A DNA stretch of 64,000 nucleotides, from NCBI GenBank assembly GCA_930367215.1, contig OV884057.1:102697284-102761283 (forward strand). Reading direction: 5' to 3'. A program made the position numbers and the translations under genes. The notes beneath the pieces were generated by a model. It did no database searches, had not been told where the DNA came from, and saw only the letters and a list, made by a program, of their open reading frames with translations. Shown in pieces: positions 23,501-33,269 of this stretch. Positions within the stretch are counted from its first letter, which is position 1; every line of letters begins with the position of its first letter. The stretch is from Pollenia angustigena (taxonomy: Eukaryota; Arthropoda; Insecta; Diptera; Polleniidae).

Positions 23501-24080
23501 TTGTGATTTATTAAAAATTGAAAAACTAACTTCAACAGCCTACCATCAACAAACATTAGGAACAATAGAAAGAAGTCATAGGACTTTTAATGAATATGTA
23601 CGTTCTTATATTTCAGTGCACAAAACAGACTGGGATGAATGGTTAAAATACTTCCCATACTGTTTTAACACAACACCTTCAACAGTGCATAATTACTGTC
23701 CATATGAATTAGTTTTTTCAAAACTTCCAAATAAATTTCAACAATTTGATAATAAAGTAGATAGAATTTCTCCACTATATAATATAGATGACTTTGCCAA
23801 AGAGGCAAAATTTAGGTTAGAAGTAGCATATAAGAGGGCCCAAATATTATTAGACAGAAATAAAAATAAGCAAAAACTTAATTATGATAGGAAAATAATA
23901 GACCATAATTTTAAAATAGGAGATTTAGTTTTACTAAAAAATGAAGCAGGACATAAGTTAGATAACCAATATAAGGGACCATATAATTTTAAGAAAATAG
24001 ATATAAGAAATAATATAACCATAGTAGATAATAAAACAAAAAAGAAACAAATAGTTTATAAAAATAGAATTAAGTTATGA
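20512..24080 (+). pseudogene. pol: Ty3/gypsy Pol (PR-RT-RH-IN), disrupted
   Basis: Protease LLIDTGADIS with Asp at 20602. A TGA interrupts at 20980. RT runs 21046-21800, with FPLPRIDD, SCLDLMSGFHQIGL and the catalytic LYMDDLVVLG near 21660 intact. RNase H has ITDASKYTCGAVLTQ near 22098, reached only by a one-base frameshift near 22092, and then VRSDHRPL. A TGA lies at 22487. A 120-bp MITE sits at 22778-22897. Integrase 22899-24080 is fully open: HHCC-type finger (HHDD...CHKCQ), DDE residues in YVDTIGP, ISDMGTEY and GTIERSH, and a C-terminal GDLVLLKN/GPY domain. The order matches Ty3/gypsy. Catalytic residues survive, but at least four lesions prevent one polyprotein. Confidence 0.92.
22778..22897. 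mobile_element. 120-bp near-palindromic MITE inside integrase N-terminal region
   Basis: CAGCCCAATTATGAATAAAA (then ATTTCCCGGGA) is inverted at 22867-22897, leaving a loop of about 58 bp that is itself partly complementary (TTTTCTCCCATTTTTCC / GGGAAAAGGGAAAA). AAT lies on both sides (22775-22777 and 22898-22900). Excising the element plus one AAT restores collinear integrase coding sequence, so AAT is the target duplication. Confidence 0.9.
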
Positions 24081-24127
24081 CATACTGGCTAAAATAAAAT
24101 AAATTATAAAATTAAAATTAAAATAAA

Positions 24128-24792
24128 CAAGTAAGGAAGTTAGTCGGTCAAGCCCGACCATATGATACCCTACACCACAGTATTTAAAAACACATCATGC
24201 TTATGTGTCCATATAAATATAGATTTATCTAAGTTTATAAACTTCATGAAAATCGGTTTGAAAGTTTGTTAAAGGCAGAAATTGCCCCCTACCTCCCGTT
24301 GTGGTCCTATTTTTGAAAAACTGTATAGCTAATGTGTCCATATAGATATGGATCTATCTATGTTTTAAATTTCATTAAAATCGGTTTGAGAGGCAGAAAT
24401 TGCCCCTATCTCCCCTCGTGGTCCTATTTTTTAAAAAATGCATACATTTTGTGTCCATATAGATATGGTTCTATCTATGTTTTAAATTTCATTGAAATCG
24501 GTTTGATAGTTTCTGACAGGAAGAAATTTCCCCCTATCTTCTCTCGTGGTCCTACGATTCGACCCATTTTCAATAGGCTTGGTCCTTGTGCCAATAAAAA
24601 TCTATGACCCAAATTATCTCTAAAATTGCGGCCTGTACTGTGCGCACAAGGTTACATGGACAGCCAGCCTGCCAGCCAGCCGGACGGACGATCGGTATAC
24701 TTTAAGGTGGGTCTAGGACCAATATTTTAAGGCGTTACACACATCAGCACAAATGCATAATACCCTCTCCACTATTGTGGTGTGGGTATAAA
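24128..24792 (+). mobile_element. Non-autonomous repeat, ACAAGTAAGGAAG...GGTGTGGGTATAAAAA family, copy 1
   Basis: Begins ACAAGTAAGGAAG with a hairpin (GGTCAAGCCCGACC) and ATGATACCCTACACCAC, and ends ATACCCTCTCCACTATTGTG followed by GTGTGGGTATAAAAA. It has three diverged internal repeats of about 110 bp (GTGTCCATATAGATATGG, TCATTAAAATCGGTTTG, CCCCTATCTCCCCTCGTGGT). It lies between the integrase stop and the 3' LTR. A second copy is at 26252-26830. No protein coding; superfamily not assigned. Confidence 0.75.
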
Positions 24793-24915
24793 AAAAAAAG
24801 TTAATAAAATAATATATTGTAATAAAACAATAAAAATAAATTTTTAAAACTACTAATAAAAACCTCAAATTGTTGTTCAAATTTTGTTATATGAACATTC
24901 TTATGAAAACGGAGT

Positions 24916-25232
24916 TGTAGCATGATTGCATTATTTTAGTAATGATGAATTTATTACTTTAAGTGACTGACATCCAAATAACGTATGTCACACTAAACGC
25001 ACTCATGCTAAATTGTGAAAAGTTATTTGAAACCCATTTGTTTCCAACGTGGGAAAATATTCAAATATACACACAAACATGTATTATTATTAGGTTAAGC
25101 TAAATTCTCATAAGTAGTATACAAGCTAGAATAATTTATAATTTAAAGACAATTAAAAATAAACACAGGGAAGGGTGCAACTCAATTGCACCTTCTATGG
25201 AAAGAAAACAAAAGAAATTGTTTTAATTTACA
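24916..25232 (+). repeat. 3' LTR of the gypsy element
   Basis: 317 bp, TGTAGCATGATT...TTAATTTACA, preceded by a short purine tract (GAAAACGGAG). Differs from the 5' LTR at scattered positions (e.g. ACGCACTCATGCTAAATT versus ATGCACTCATGCTTAATT). It is followed by CACC, the second copy of the target duplication. Confidence 0.95.
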
Positions 25233-25502
25233 CACCTCTTTTAAGGAAGATAATATAAAAGAAAACATACAATAAAACATGCTCACAAATAAGAAATTAC
25301 GTTTGCACAACTTTGCAGTCTGATTGTTTATCTAAGTGAACAAATTTATGGGTAAATGTATAAAATAAGGAAAATCTAAATATTTCTCTATTACGATATC
25401 GAAAAATAATCAGCTTTTAATAACTTTTAAATTTTCGGTCACGGTGGACCGTTTGACGGAAATGCCCATATGTATACGTATTACGTTTAAGCACGTAGAA
25501 CG
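25233..25502. other. Spacer, nothing recognised
   Basis: AT-rich flank between the gypsy element and the next inverted-repeat element. No gene or clear repeat. Confidence 0.4.
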
Positions 25503-26981
25503 CAATACACAACAAAAATTCCATCAGTCACGCCCTTGAATGAAAGGTATATTTATTAAGTTTGAAGAATTTAAAAAAAAATATAGCATCGCCATTTAAA
25601 GTCCAATCTCATCGTATCGTTCATCATTATTAATGGTTAGTTTCGGTTATTAATGTTCGGTATTTAAGTGGAATCTGAAACTCCTCTGGAACTGTCTTTC
25701 GGTAGTTTTTTTTTTATACTACAAATAGGAACTGTTGTAATTATATTTATTTAAAAATCAAAATTAAGATATTTGTAAAAGCAAACAAATTGTTATACAT
25801 ATATGAAACCATGATAGATTTTACTCGCTAGAACGAGAACTAAAAAAAATCTGAAAATTAAACACTAGAAAACTTATTACATGCATACAAATGAGGGCTT
25901 AAAAAATCTATATATGTATGTACTAATGCGAAAAATTATAAATAATGTAGTCGGTGTACGTAAATCTTGACTAGACTCAAGGTGGCTGTACGTCTCTCGG
26001 CTTCTTATCTTAGCAAAAATATATCCCATTGGCTTTTCATCACAATCTTTACTTTACGTATTTTGAGTATTGTACGGAAATTCTACAAGTTAAATGGAGT
26101 CGCGGCAGGAATATTGAAAGCTATTTACTTTGTTTAAGAAGGACTTTCTTGGCACGTACAAAAAATTAGACATTATAGGGGAAGGATCCGAGGCATCATA
26201 AAAGCCATCTAGAAATTTACGTTGGATTAAAAAAGCATTATGTAAATACAACAAGTAAGAAAGTATAGTCAAGTATGGTCAAGCCCGACCATATGATACC
26301 CTTCACCACAGTATTAAAAAACATCATGCTTATATGTCCATATAAATATGGATTTATCTATGTTTATAAAAGGCATTAAAATCGGTTTAAAAGTTTGTGA
26401 GATGCAGAAATTGCGCCCTACCTCCCCTTGTGTTTTTTTTTAACTGCATCCCTTTTGTGTTCATAAAGATATGGTTCTATGTATGTTTTAAATTTCATTA
26501 AAATCGGTTTGATAGTTTCTAAGTTAGTTTCCCCCTATCTTCCCTCGTGGTCCTACGATTTGGCCCATTTTCAATAGGCTTGGTCCTTATGCCAATAAGA
26601 ACCTATGTCCCAAATTTTATCAAATTATCTCCAAAATTGCGACCTGTACTTTGCGAACAAGGTTACATGGACAGCCAGCCAGCCGGACGGACATCGCTAG
26701 TTCGACTCAGAAAGCGATTCTGAGTCGATCGGTATACTTTAAGGTGGGTCTAGGACCAATATTTTAAGGCGTTACACACATCAGCACATATACATAATAC
26801 CCTCTCCACTATTGTGGTGTGGGTATAAAAATTAAGCCATATTCTAGCCATTAACAATTATGTACGATGACATTGGACTTTAAATGGCAATGCTATATAT
26901 GTATAAAACAAAAAGCACTGTATTTTAGGGCGTGGCAAACAATTCAAGGGCGTGACTGATGGATTTTTGTTGTTTTGTATT
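25503..26981. mobile_element. 1.48-kb inverted-repeat element containing another insertion
   Basis: The arm 25503-25545 (CAATACACAACAAAAATTCC, then ATCAGTCACGCCCTTGAAT) is inverted at 26942-26981. A second matched block (TATAGCATCGCCATTTAAAG at 25583, inverse near 26888-26907) extends the arms to about 125 bp. The interior is interrupted by the repeat at 26252-26830. A partial relative of the arms is seen at 14385-14460. No transposase frame found. Confidence 0.7.
26252..26830 (+). mobile_element. ACAAGTAAGAAAG...GGTGTGGGTATAAAAA family, copy 2
   Basis: Same 5' hairpin, same internal TCATTAAAATCGGTTTG and TCCCTCGTGGTCCTACGATT motifs, and same end as 24128-24792, but shorter by about 85 bp. 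Carries a strong hairpin GACTCAGAAAGCGATTCTGA that is shortened in copy 1. Inserted in the inverted-repeat element at 25503-26981. Confidence 0.75.
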
Positions 26982-26984
26982 GGT

Positions 26985-27060
26985 TTCTAACAAGTTAGAG
27001 TACTATATTCGTGCCGAATCTTTGATACCCTCCACCGACAGTTCGAGTATTTCAGGAGTG
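26985..27060 (-). repeat. Terminal fragment of the repeat in the 47.7-49.1 kb loop
   Basis: AACAAGTTAGAGTACTATAT, then CGTGCCGAATCTTTGATACC and CTCCACCGACAGTTCGA, is the reverse complement of the end at 49036-49099. Only the terminal 75 bp are present. Confidence 0.75.
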
Positions 27061-27385
27061 GGCTCTATATAATTTCTACATATTATTAATTTATGTTTAC
27101 AAAAACGGATGTCAGCATAAAAATTTGTTGCGGTTTGACATATCGCACCTATTCAACAATACTGTAGTAACTCAAAATTTTTAGTTTTTCACTTTTTGGA
27201 AATAGTCGACAGGTATTATTCATATCTACCCACTGTAAAAATATCGAGCTATTTTGTCCACTTTTTTATAAAGAAATGGTTGGTTTAAAAATATTTTTTC
27301 CTATGCCTTTCATATTAAATTAAAAATTGTTTTGCTTCTACTGAACATTTTGAGTTAATACAGTATTGTTGAACAACTGCGATAT

Positions 27386-29345
27386 TGTTACGAAAGTTAA
27401 ATTATCTAAGAATTATTTATAGTTATAGTTATAAGTTATCTTGTAAGTTATAGTTTTATGTTACTTAAAATTGTCATGTATAATTTTCAACACAACACGA
27501 CGAAAGTACGAAAAAAATCAATTAAAATGGATAATCATTCAGGAAAGCAAATTTCGATCTACCAAATGTTAAAATACAATTTGGTTTAAGGATTGATGTT
27601 TGACTAGTGACGTCAGCAGTCGTCGATGGCTGCGAGTGTAAGACGGCAAATCCATCTGAGGAGATCGAGTGGTTGCGATCGAAACATGTCATGGTAACCT
27701 GCCGGCCAGGGTTCGAGCCCGAGCCACGTCAAGAATGAAAGATTATCAATAACAATTTTAATTGATTTTCATGTTGTAAAATTCCTTTCTTCATAAAAAT
27801 AATTTAATAAAAATTAAATTTCATGAACTTAAGCCTAATTAAAAATATTAAAAATTTGGATTAAAAACCATAAATAGTTCAACAAAATAACCACAATACT
27901 AATTATTGTTAAAAGCTAAGGCACGAGCTCTATGTGTACATTTGTCCTTCAAGTTGTGCTGAAAAAGGTCAACAGAAAAGAGAAAGACAAAGTGAAAAAA
28001 AACAAAAAAATGTACTTGGACTTCAAGAAAAATTCTTGACGAAAGTACGAAAAAACAGAAGTAAAGGAAAAAACATGTAAAATCAATTAAAATGGATAAT
28101 CATTCAGGAAAGCAAATTTCGATCTACCAAATGTTAAAATACAATTTGGTTTAAGGATTGATGTTTGACTAGTGACGTTAGCAGTCGTCGATGGCTGCGA
28201 GTGTAAGACGGCAAATCCATCTGAGGAGATCGAGTGGTTGCGATCGAAACATGTCATGGTAACCTGCCGGCCAGGGTTCGAGCCCGAGCCACGTCAAGAA
28301 TGAAAGATTATCAATAACAATTTTAATTGATTTTCATGTTGTAAAATTCCTTTCTTCATAAAAATAATTTAATAAAAATTAAATTTCATGAACTTAAGCC
28401 TAATTAAAAATATTAAAAATTTGGATTAAAAACCATAAATAGTTCAACAAAATAACCACAATACTAATTATTGTTAAAAGCTAAGGCACGAGCTCTATGT
28501 GTACATTTGTCCTTCAAGTTGTGCTGAAAAAGGTCAACAGAAAAGAGAAAGACAAAGTGAAAAAAAACAAAAAAATGTACTTGGACTTCAAGAAAAATTC
28601 TTGACGAAAGTACGAAAAAACAGAAGTAAAGGAAAAAACATGTAAAATCAATTAAAATGGATAATCATTCAGGAAAGCAAATTTCGATCTACCAAATGTT
28701 AAAATACAATTTGGTTTAAGGATTGATGTTTGACTAGTGACGTCAGCAGTCGTCGATGGCTGCGAGTGTAAGACGGCAAATCCATCTGAGGAGATCGAGT
28801 GGTTGCGATCGAAACATGTCATGGTAACCTGCCGGCCAGGGTTCGAGCCCGAGCCACGTCAAGAATGAAAGATCATCAATAACAATTTTAATTGATTTTC
28901 ATGTTGTAAAATTCCTTTCTTCATAAAAATAATTTAATAAAAATTAAATTTCATGAACTTAAGCCTAATTGAAAATATTAAAAATTTGGATTAAAAACCA
29001 TAAATAGTTCAACAAAATAACCACAATACTAATTATCACAACTGTTATTTTAAAAATAGTTCCTACATAAATTTCCCAGTAATTTCTAGAAATGGTTATA
29101 GAACATAATAAATAGTTTTTACGGGAAGGTTCAGGAAAAATCTAGAAATAATTATGAAATATAAAAAGGGGTGACTCATGTAAAATTAGTTTAGTCTGTT
29201 TTGAAAAACGGTTCTGTTCGTAACTAACAATTGTGAACAAAATAATTAATTTCAATAAAGTTTGTTAAGTTGAATAAGTGTGTGTTTTTATTCGGATTTG
29301 CAATTAAAAGAACTCAAACGCGTTTATTAAAGGAAAAACGTAACA
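27386..29345 (+). repeat. 5' LTR, split by a 1.54-kb tandem insertion
   Basis: First part 27386-27496 ends ...TTTTCAACACAAC. The second part resumes at 29037 CACAACTGTTATTTT. The 3' LTR reads straight through this point (32339-32356), so the 1540-bp insertion is unique to the 5' LTR and generated or used a 6-bp CACAAC duplication. The TATA-like TATAAAAAGG and AATAAA signals lie in the second part, so the U3 upstream region is separated from them. Confidence 0.93.
27497..29036 (+). repeat. 565-bp tandem repeat, 2.7 copies, inserted in an LTR
   Basis: ATTAAAATGGATAATCATTC recurs at 27521, 28086 and 28651, a period of 565 bp. Copies are almost identical (e.g. GACGTCAGC versus GACGTTAGC; GATTATC versus GATCATC). 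Each contains CCAGGGTTCGAGCCCGAGCC, a near-consensus RNA polymerase III B-box (GGTTCGAGCC), and a GC-rich segment unlike the surrounding DNA. I could not fit a full tRNA cloverleaf or a convincing A-box, so a SINE origin is possible but unproven. A diverged fragment is at 12940-13160. Confidence 0.9.
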
Positions 29346-29347
29346 AT

Positions 29348-29361
29348 TGGTGTCAGAAGTG
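29348..29361 (+). promoter_or_regulatory. Primer-binding site, tRNA-Leu type
   Basis: TGGTGTCAGAAGTG, three bases after the 5' LTR end, is complementary to the 3' end of eukaryotic tRNA-Leu (CACTTCTGACACCA). Some fly Ty3/gypsy elements prime with this tRNA. Confidence 0.8.
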
Positions 29362-29440
29362 AAATTGCAATAAAAAAAAAAAAAAAATAAACAAATAAAA
29401 AAAAAAGGATAAAAAAAAAAAAAAAACTATACAAACAACA

Positions 29441-32227
29441 ATGAAATTCGAGGAGCTAAAAGTTGAACAGCTCAAGAAAGAGTTCGGCAAGTTGGATCTG
29501 CCTACTGCAGGAAATAAAGCTGAGCTGCAGAAAAGATTAATCGATGAATTTAAGCGACGCAATATTGACATCGCAACTTATGAATTTGAAGAAAAAGAAG
29601 AAATAGCAGTTGCTACCCGTGCAGTAACAAGCAACATGGATTTTGGTACAATGTTTGCTGCTATGATGGAGAAAATGGAAAAAATGTCGGCAGAAACTTC
29701 TAGAAAAATGGAAGAAAATTCTAGAAAAATGGAAGAAAATTCTAGAAAAATGGAGGAAATGGTAAAAGAAAATTCGGCTGTAACCTCTAGAAAAATGGAA
29801 GAAAACTCAAACACCATTTTAGCCGAAATTCAACAAAATTCCAGATTGACAAATGAAAAACTTGAGAAGCTTCAAGAGATTTCTACTGCTATAAATGAAA
29901 GAGTAGACGATATGGAGATAGAATTCAACCAGAAGCTGGTTGATGTTAAAACACAAGTCACTATTTTTGATGGAAAACTACATCATTTGGAAGAAAAAGT
30001 AAATAGTCTTCAGTGCCAAGAGGGAGTGGTGCGAGTTTTTCCAGAAGTCTCGAATAGAATAAGAGCTCCAAGTTTTGACGGCAGCTCACCATTGAATGTG
30101 TTTAAGTTCCAGTTTGACACAGTTGCCAATAAAAATGCTTGGAACAATGAAGAAAAAGCCATAGAGCTGATTCTGGCTTTAAAAGGAACTGCGGCTGAAA
30201 TTCTAGAAAGTGTACCAGTAAGTTGCAGAAATAATTATGATGACATTATGGTAGCACTGCAACGCAAGTATGGTGGTGAACATAGAAAAGAAGTATTCAG
30301 AATGGAATTACGGGGTAGAGTACAAAAGCCAAACGAGACGCTACAGGATTTTGCATTAGAGATTGAGCGCTTGGTGCAGCTTACTTATCCAGGTGAAAGT
30401 CATCCATTGCTAGACCATTTTAAGACCGAGGCATTTGTAAACGGTATACGGGATGCTGATGTAAAACTAGCGGTATGTGCATCACAGACGCCATCATTTG
30501 CAGAAACGGTATCATTTGCCCTAGCACAAGAAACCGCAAGGATAATTTCAAGGCCACAAACGTATATGGTGCGGAAACTTGATTTTGCTGCTGAAGAAGG
30601 AAGAGATATTTTAAAGGAAATGAGAAGCATGAAGGAGGCAGTTTTGCGAGCTTTGAGCGAGAAACAAGGTAAAAACAAGGCAAAATGCTATAATTGTGGT
30701 AAGATTGGCCACATTCAGCGAAACTGCAAAGCACCCAAACAACGATCGAGATCTGCTTCGCCGCAAAGGAACAAACGAAGAGCAAGTCAACAATCATCAC
30801 GGGAGCCACCGCTAAAGCTGAGAAGAGCTAGCAGTGCAGAGGAAACTGAAGATCTTACGATCAATTTAGTAGTAAAAACGAGTAACAGAAATATTACGAC
30901 CTGTGGTTACATAAATGGTGAAATCCGCATTTTGACTATCGACACTGGTGCAGGACATTCCATTATAAGAGCTGATTTGATAAAGGGAGCTGTCGAGCCG
31001 CTAAGTGGTGTAAACTTGCGAACAGCTACGGGAGAGCCTGTTATTGTCTATGGCAAAGCAAGAGTGGAAATAAGAATGGCCGATATGATAGTTTTTGATG
31101 AGTTTATTGTGGCTGAAATCATGGACGAGGTCATAATTGGAGCAGATTTTATGATTCGTCAAGGCATTAGTCTAGACATGGGACGACAAATTATGAATTG
31201 GTATGGTCTAGAAGTACCCCTTAACGTTGGGAATGGAAGTGAAGCCCTTGTAAGACAGCTAGTCACTAGTGATCATAAGAAATTGTCCTCCCAAAGAAAC
31301 GATGAAAAACGTGGGAAAGCGAGCACATATTCGAGACGGCCCAGTAAACATAAAAGCAAGCACGGTATAGAGTCTAAAAACAAGAAACGCATAAATGAGA
31401 TTCGCTTATTAGATGTGGAACCCAGCGATGACTGGTCAACGGCGCAGAAAAGTGACCCCTTATTAGCGCAAATTATGATGGCTAAAAAAGAAGGTGAAAG
31501 GCCGACTCGTGAAGAAATTAAATTGAACGGTCCACTAATGCAAGCGTATTGGGCGCAGTGGAGTAGTCTGCGGATAATAAATGGTTGTCTATACCGTACA
31601 TGGGAAAGTACTGATGGCAAAACGGTTAAAAACCTTATTGTAGTACCGACTTCTAAAGTATGTGAAGTTGTGAAAAAATTCCACGAAGGTACTGGTGGTG
31701 GGCATCTAAGCGTTACGAAAACCATAAAGAAGTTAAAAGCAAGCTACTATTGGATCGGTTGCAAGCAAGCCGTGATTGATTGCGTAATTACATGCCCACA
31801 GTGCGTTGCAGACAGTGGTCTAATTGGAGAAAGTAGAAATCCGGTCCAGCAGTACAACTTTGGTGAACTATCCGTACCAGCGAATAATAATGACTCTACA
31901 CAAGAGCAGAAAAACGAGTTAAGACGAAGGCGTGTTAATTCATCAAATGACCAGATGAAAGCCAGAAACAATGGAGTGGCAAATTCGGAAGGCTTCAAAG
32001 AAGGCCAGCTGGTTTTACTTTTTAATCCGCAACGGAAGAAAGGACTATCTTCAAAGCTGCAGACTCATTGGGATGGCCCATATAAAGTAATAAAGAAATT
32101 GAATGACGTGGTGTATCGGATCCAGAAATATAAGAGCCCAAGATCAAAAATGAAAGTGGTGCATCTAGAACGACTGGCCAATTATGGAAAAGGAGAATCT
32201 GAGCCTATTCGGGACGAACAGGCTTAA
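29441..32227 (+). CDS. SAP-Gag-protease-integrase remnant polyprotein, 928 aa, no RT
   Basis: One uninterrupted frame from ATG 29441. Residues 1-45 form a SAP-like DNA-binding helix-extended-loop-helix (LKVEQLKKEFGKLDLPTAGN). 70-200 is a charged coiled coil with repeats of SRKMEEN. 205-395 is Gag capsid-like sequence (FDGSSPLNVFKFQFD). A CCHC knuckle CYNCGKIGHIQRNC lies near 415-428 with a basic Ser/Arg tail. The aspartic protease has TIDTGAGHSI with Asp near 501. After protease comes a junction to SRRPSK, a sequence typical of the end of RNase H. Then the integrase zinc finger (HEGTGGGH...CPQC, 745-790), another junction, and the integrase C-terminal domain (EGQLVLL...WDGPYKVIKKL, 846-915). 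RT, RNase H and the DDE core are absent without frame loss. It may still make a Gag-like particle protein; that is inference. Confidence 0.93.
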   Translation: MKFEELKVEQLKKEFGKLDLPTAGNKAELQKRLIDEFKRRNIDIATYEFEEKEEIAVATRAVTSNMDFGTMFAAMMEKMEKMSAETSRKMEENSRKMEENSRKMEEMVKENSAVTSRKMEENSNTILAEIQQNSRLTNEKLEKLQEISTAINERVDDMEIEFNQKLVDVKTQVTIFDGKLHHLEEKVNSLQCQEGVVRVFPEVSNRIRAPSFDGSSPLNVFKFQFDTVANKNAWNNEEKAIELILALKGTAAEILESVPVSCRNNYDDIMVALQRKYGGEHRKEVFRMELRGRVQKPNETLQDFALEIERLVQLTYPGESHPLLDHFKTEAFVNGIRDADVKLAVCASQTPSFAETVSFALAQETARIISRPQTYMVRKLDFAAEEGRDILKEMRSMKEAVLRALSEKQGKNKAKCYNCGKIGHIQRNCKAPKQRSRSASPQRNKRRASQQSSREPPLKLRRASSAEETEDLTINLVVKTSNRNITTCGYINGEIRILTIDTGAGHSIIRADLIKGAVEPLSGVNLRTATGEPVIVYGKARVEIRMADMIVFDEFIVAEIMDEVIIGADFMIRQGISLDMGRQIMNWYGLEVPLNVGNGSEALVRQLVTSDHKKLSSQRNDEKRGKASTYSRRPSKHKSKHGIESKNKKRINEIRLLDVEPSDDWSTAQKSDPLLAQIMMAKKEGERPTREEIKLNGPLMQAYWAQWSSLRIINGCLYRTWESTDGKTVKNLIVVPTSKVCEVVKKFHEGTGGGHLSVTKTIKKLKASYYWIGCKQAVIDCVITCPQCVADSGLIGESRNPVQQYNFGELSVPANNNDSTQEQKNELRRRRVNSSNDQMKARNNGVANSEGFKEGQLVLLFNPQRKKGLSSKLQTHWDGPYKVIKKLNDVVYRIQKYKSPRSKMKVVHLERLANYGKGESEPIRDEQA

Positions 32228-32238
32228 GTGGAGGGCAG

Positions 32239-32652
32239 TGTTACGAAAGTTAAATTATCTAAGAATTATTTATAGTTATAGTTATAAGTTATCTTGTAAG
32301 TTATAGTTTTATGTTACTTAAAATTGTCATGTATAATTTTCAACACAACTGTTATTTTAAAAATAGTTCCTACATAAATTTCCCAGTAATTTCTAGAAAT
32401 GGTTATAGAACATAATAAATAGTTTTTACGGGAAGGTTCAGGAAAAATCTAGAAATAATTATGAAATATAAAAAGGGGTGACTCATGTAAAATTAGTTTA
32501 GTCTGTTTTGAAAAACGGTTCTGTTCGTAACTAACAATTGTGAACAAAATAATTAATTTCAATAAAGTTTGTTAAGTTGAATAAGTGTGTGTTTTTATTC
32601 GGATTTGCAATTAAAAGAACTCAAACGCGTTTATTAAAGGAAAAACGTAACA
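32239..32652 (+). repeat. 3' LTR of the RT-less element
   Basis: 414 bp. A purine-rich tract (AAGTGGAGGG, 32226-32235) precedes it. Contains TATAAAAAGG at 32467 (promoter candidate) and AATAAA at 32562 (polyadenylation candidate). Ends GTAACA, followed by ATAT. Confidence 0.95.
32466..32475 (+). promoter_or_regulatory. LTR TATA box candidate
   Basis: ATATAAAAAGG in the 3' LTR, duplicated near 29159 in the 5' LTR. A good core-promoter match positioned upstream of the AATAAA signal, as expected for U3-R order. Confidence 0.55.
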
Positions 32653-32984
32653 ATATATTAAATTATTGACCGACAATCAGAAAGTTTTATGATTTCTTTT
32701 TTGAAATTTGAACTAGCTTGTTTAAATTTTCATGATTCGTAACAGTTTTAGCCGAACTAAAATGATTTTTAGGAGAGCAATTTATATTGGACCCCTGGTA
32801 ACTTAATTCACATCTCAAAAACCCGGCCTTAGAAACTTCATTGGCATATCAATCATTTAAGGGGGTGACTAGCTCAACCTTTTTTTTTTGCATGGAGGTC
32901 GGCCCGCTTTAATGCACTCCCTAATGACATAATAAACACTTAATACATTTAATTTAATTTCTTTATTTTCCTTTTCTTTTTTAG

Positions 32985-33269
32985 GAGAATCCAGTAATCT
33001 TTCGCCAACAATATGTGATGATGCTTTTGACTGTATAATGTTTTTCACACAATGTTCTAACTACGAGGTTCGAAAACAGTCTCTCATTGCTCTGGGATCT
33101 TTTTGCGTTATGAACGATGATTATTTAATAAGGCCAGAACTGAAACAATTTTACTGTGATATACTCAGTTCTGAAAAATCGGAGCCAAATATTAAAATAA
33201 TATGTATGCGCAATATATGGATTTATTTAACAGAATCCGAAATGTATATGTATAATAAGGAAAAAGAAT
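32985..33269 (+). CDS. Nipped-B: Nipped-B (Scc2/NIPBL cohesin loader), HEAT-repeat exon
   Basis: Nipped-B loads the cohesin ring onto chromosomes together with Mau2/Scc4, and in flies it also promotes enhancer-promoter communication. This exon follows a pyrimidine tract ending TTTTTTAG at 32984. It supplies two bases to a codon begun upstream, then 94 codons including CSNYEVRKQSLIALGSFC and ICMRNIWIYLTESEM, and ends ...AAAGAAT with donor GTATGT at 33270. These are HEAT-repeat helices of the Scc2 hook region as I know the family. Reading through the donor gives a stop within a few codons, supporting the splice. No lesions are seen. Earlier exons are not found in the 32 kb upstream, so the preceding intron probably spans all elements from the window start. 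Confidence 0.92.

Larger units (their letters stand above)
15106..25232 (+). mobile_element. Ty3/gypsy LTR retrotransposon, 412/mdg1-like, decayed, multiply interrupted
   Basis: Direct LTRs at 15106-15421 and 24916-25232 start TGTAGCATGATTG and end TTAATTTACA. The 4-mer CACC flanks both ends (15102-15105, 25233-25236), the usual Ty3/gypsy duplication size. Between them lie a primer site, a small leader frame, gag, and pol in protease-RT-RNase H-integrase order. Integrase after RNase H defines Ty3/gypsy. At 10.1 kb it is enlarged by nested inserts (15528-16136, 17051-19340, about 19570-19758, 22778-22897, 24128-24792). Stops, frameshifts and LTR differences (e.g. TACCATAAAC versus TACACACAAAC) show it is inactive. 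Confidence 0.95.
27386..32652 (+). mobile_element. RT-less Ty3/gypsy-type retrotransposon, intact ORF, LTRs appear identical
   Basis: 3' LTR 32239-32652 (414 bp, TGTTACGAAAG...AAACGTAACA). The 5' LTR is split, 27386-27496 plus 29037-29345, and reads as identical to the 3' copy wherever I compared it. ATAT flanks both ends (27382-27385, 32653-32656). The primer site after the 5' LTR matches a tRNA-Leu 3' end. The internal region is one 928-codon ORF followed at once by a purine tract and the 3' LTR. Its coding content lacks RT, RNase H and the integrase core, so movement would have needed enzymes supplied in trans. Confidence 0.92.

Noticed and set aside
27600..27730. A genuine tRNA gene in the 565-bp repeat
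   Set aside because: Only a B-box-like GGTTCGAGCC is present; no acceptor stem, anticodon arm or convincing A-box could be fitted.
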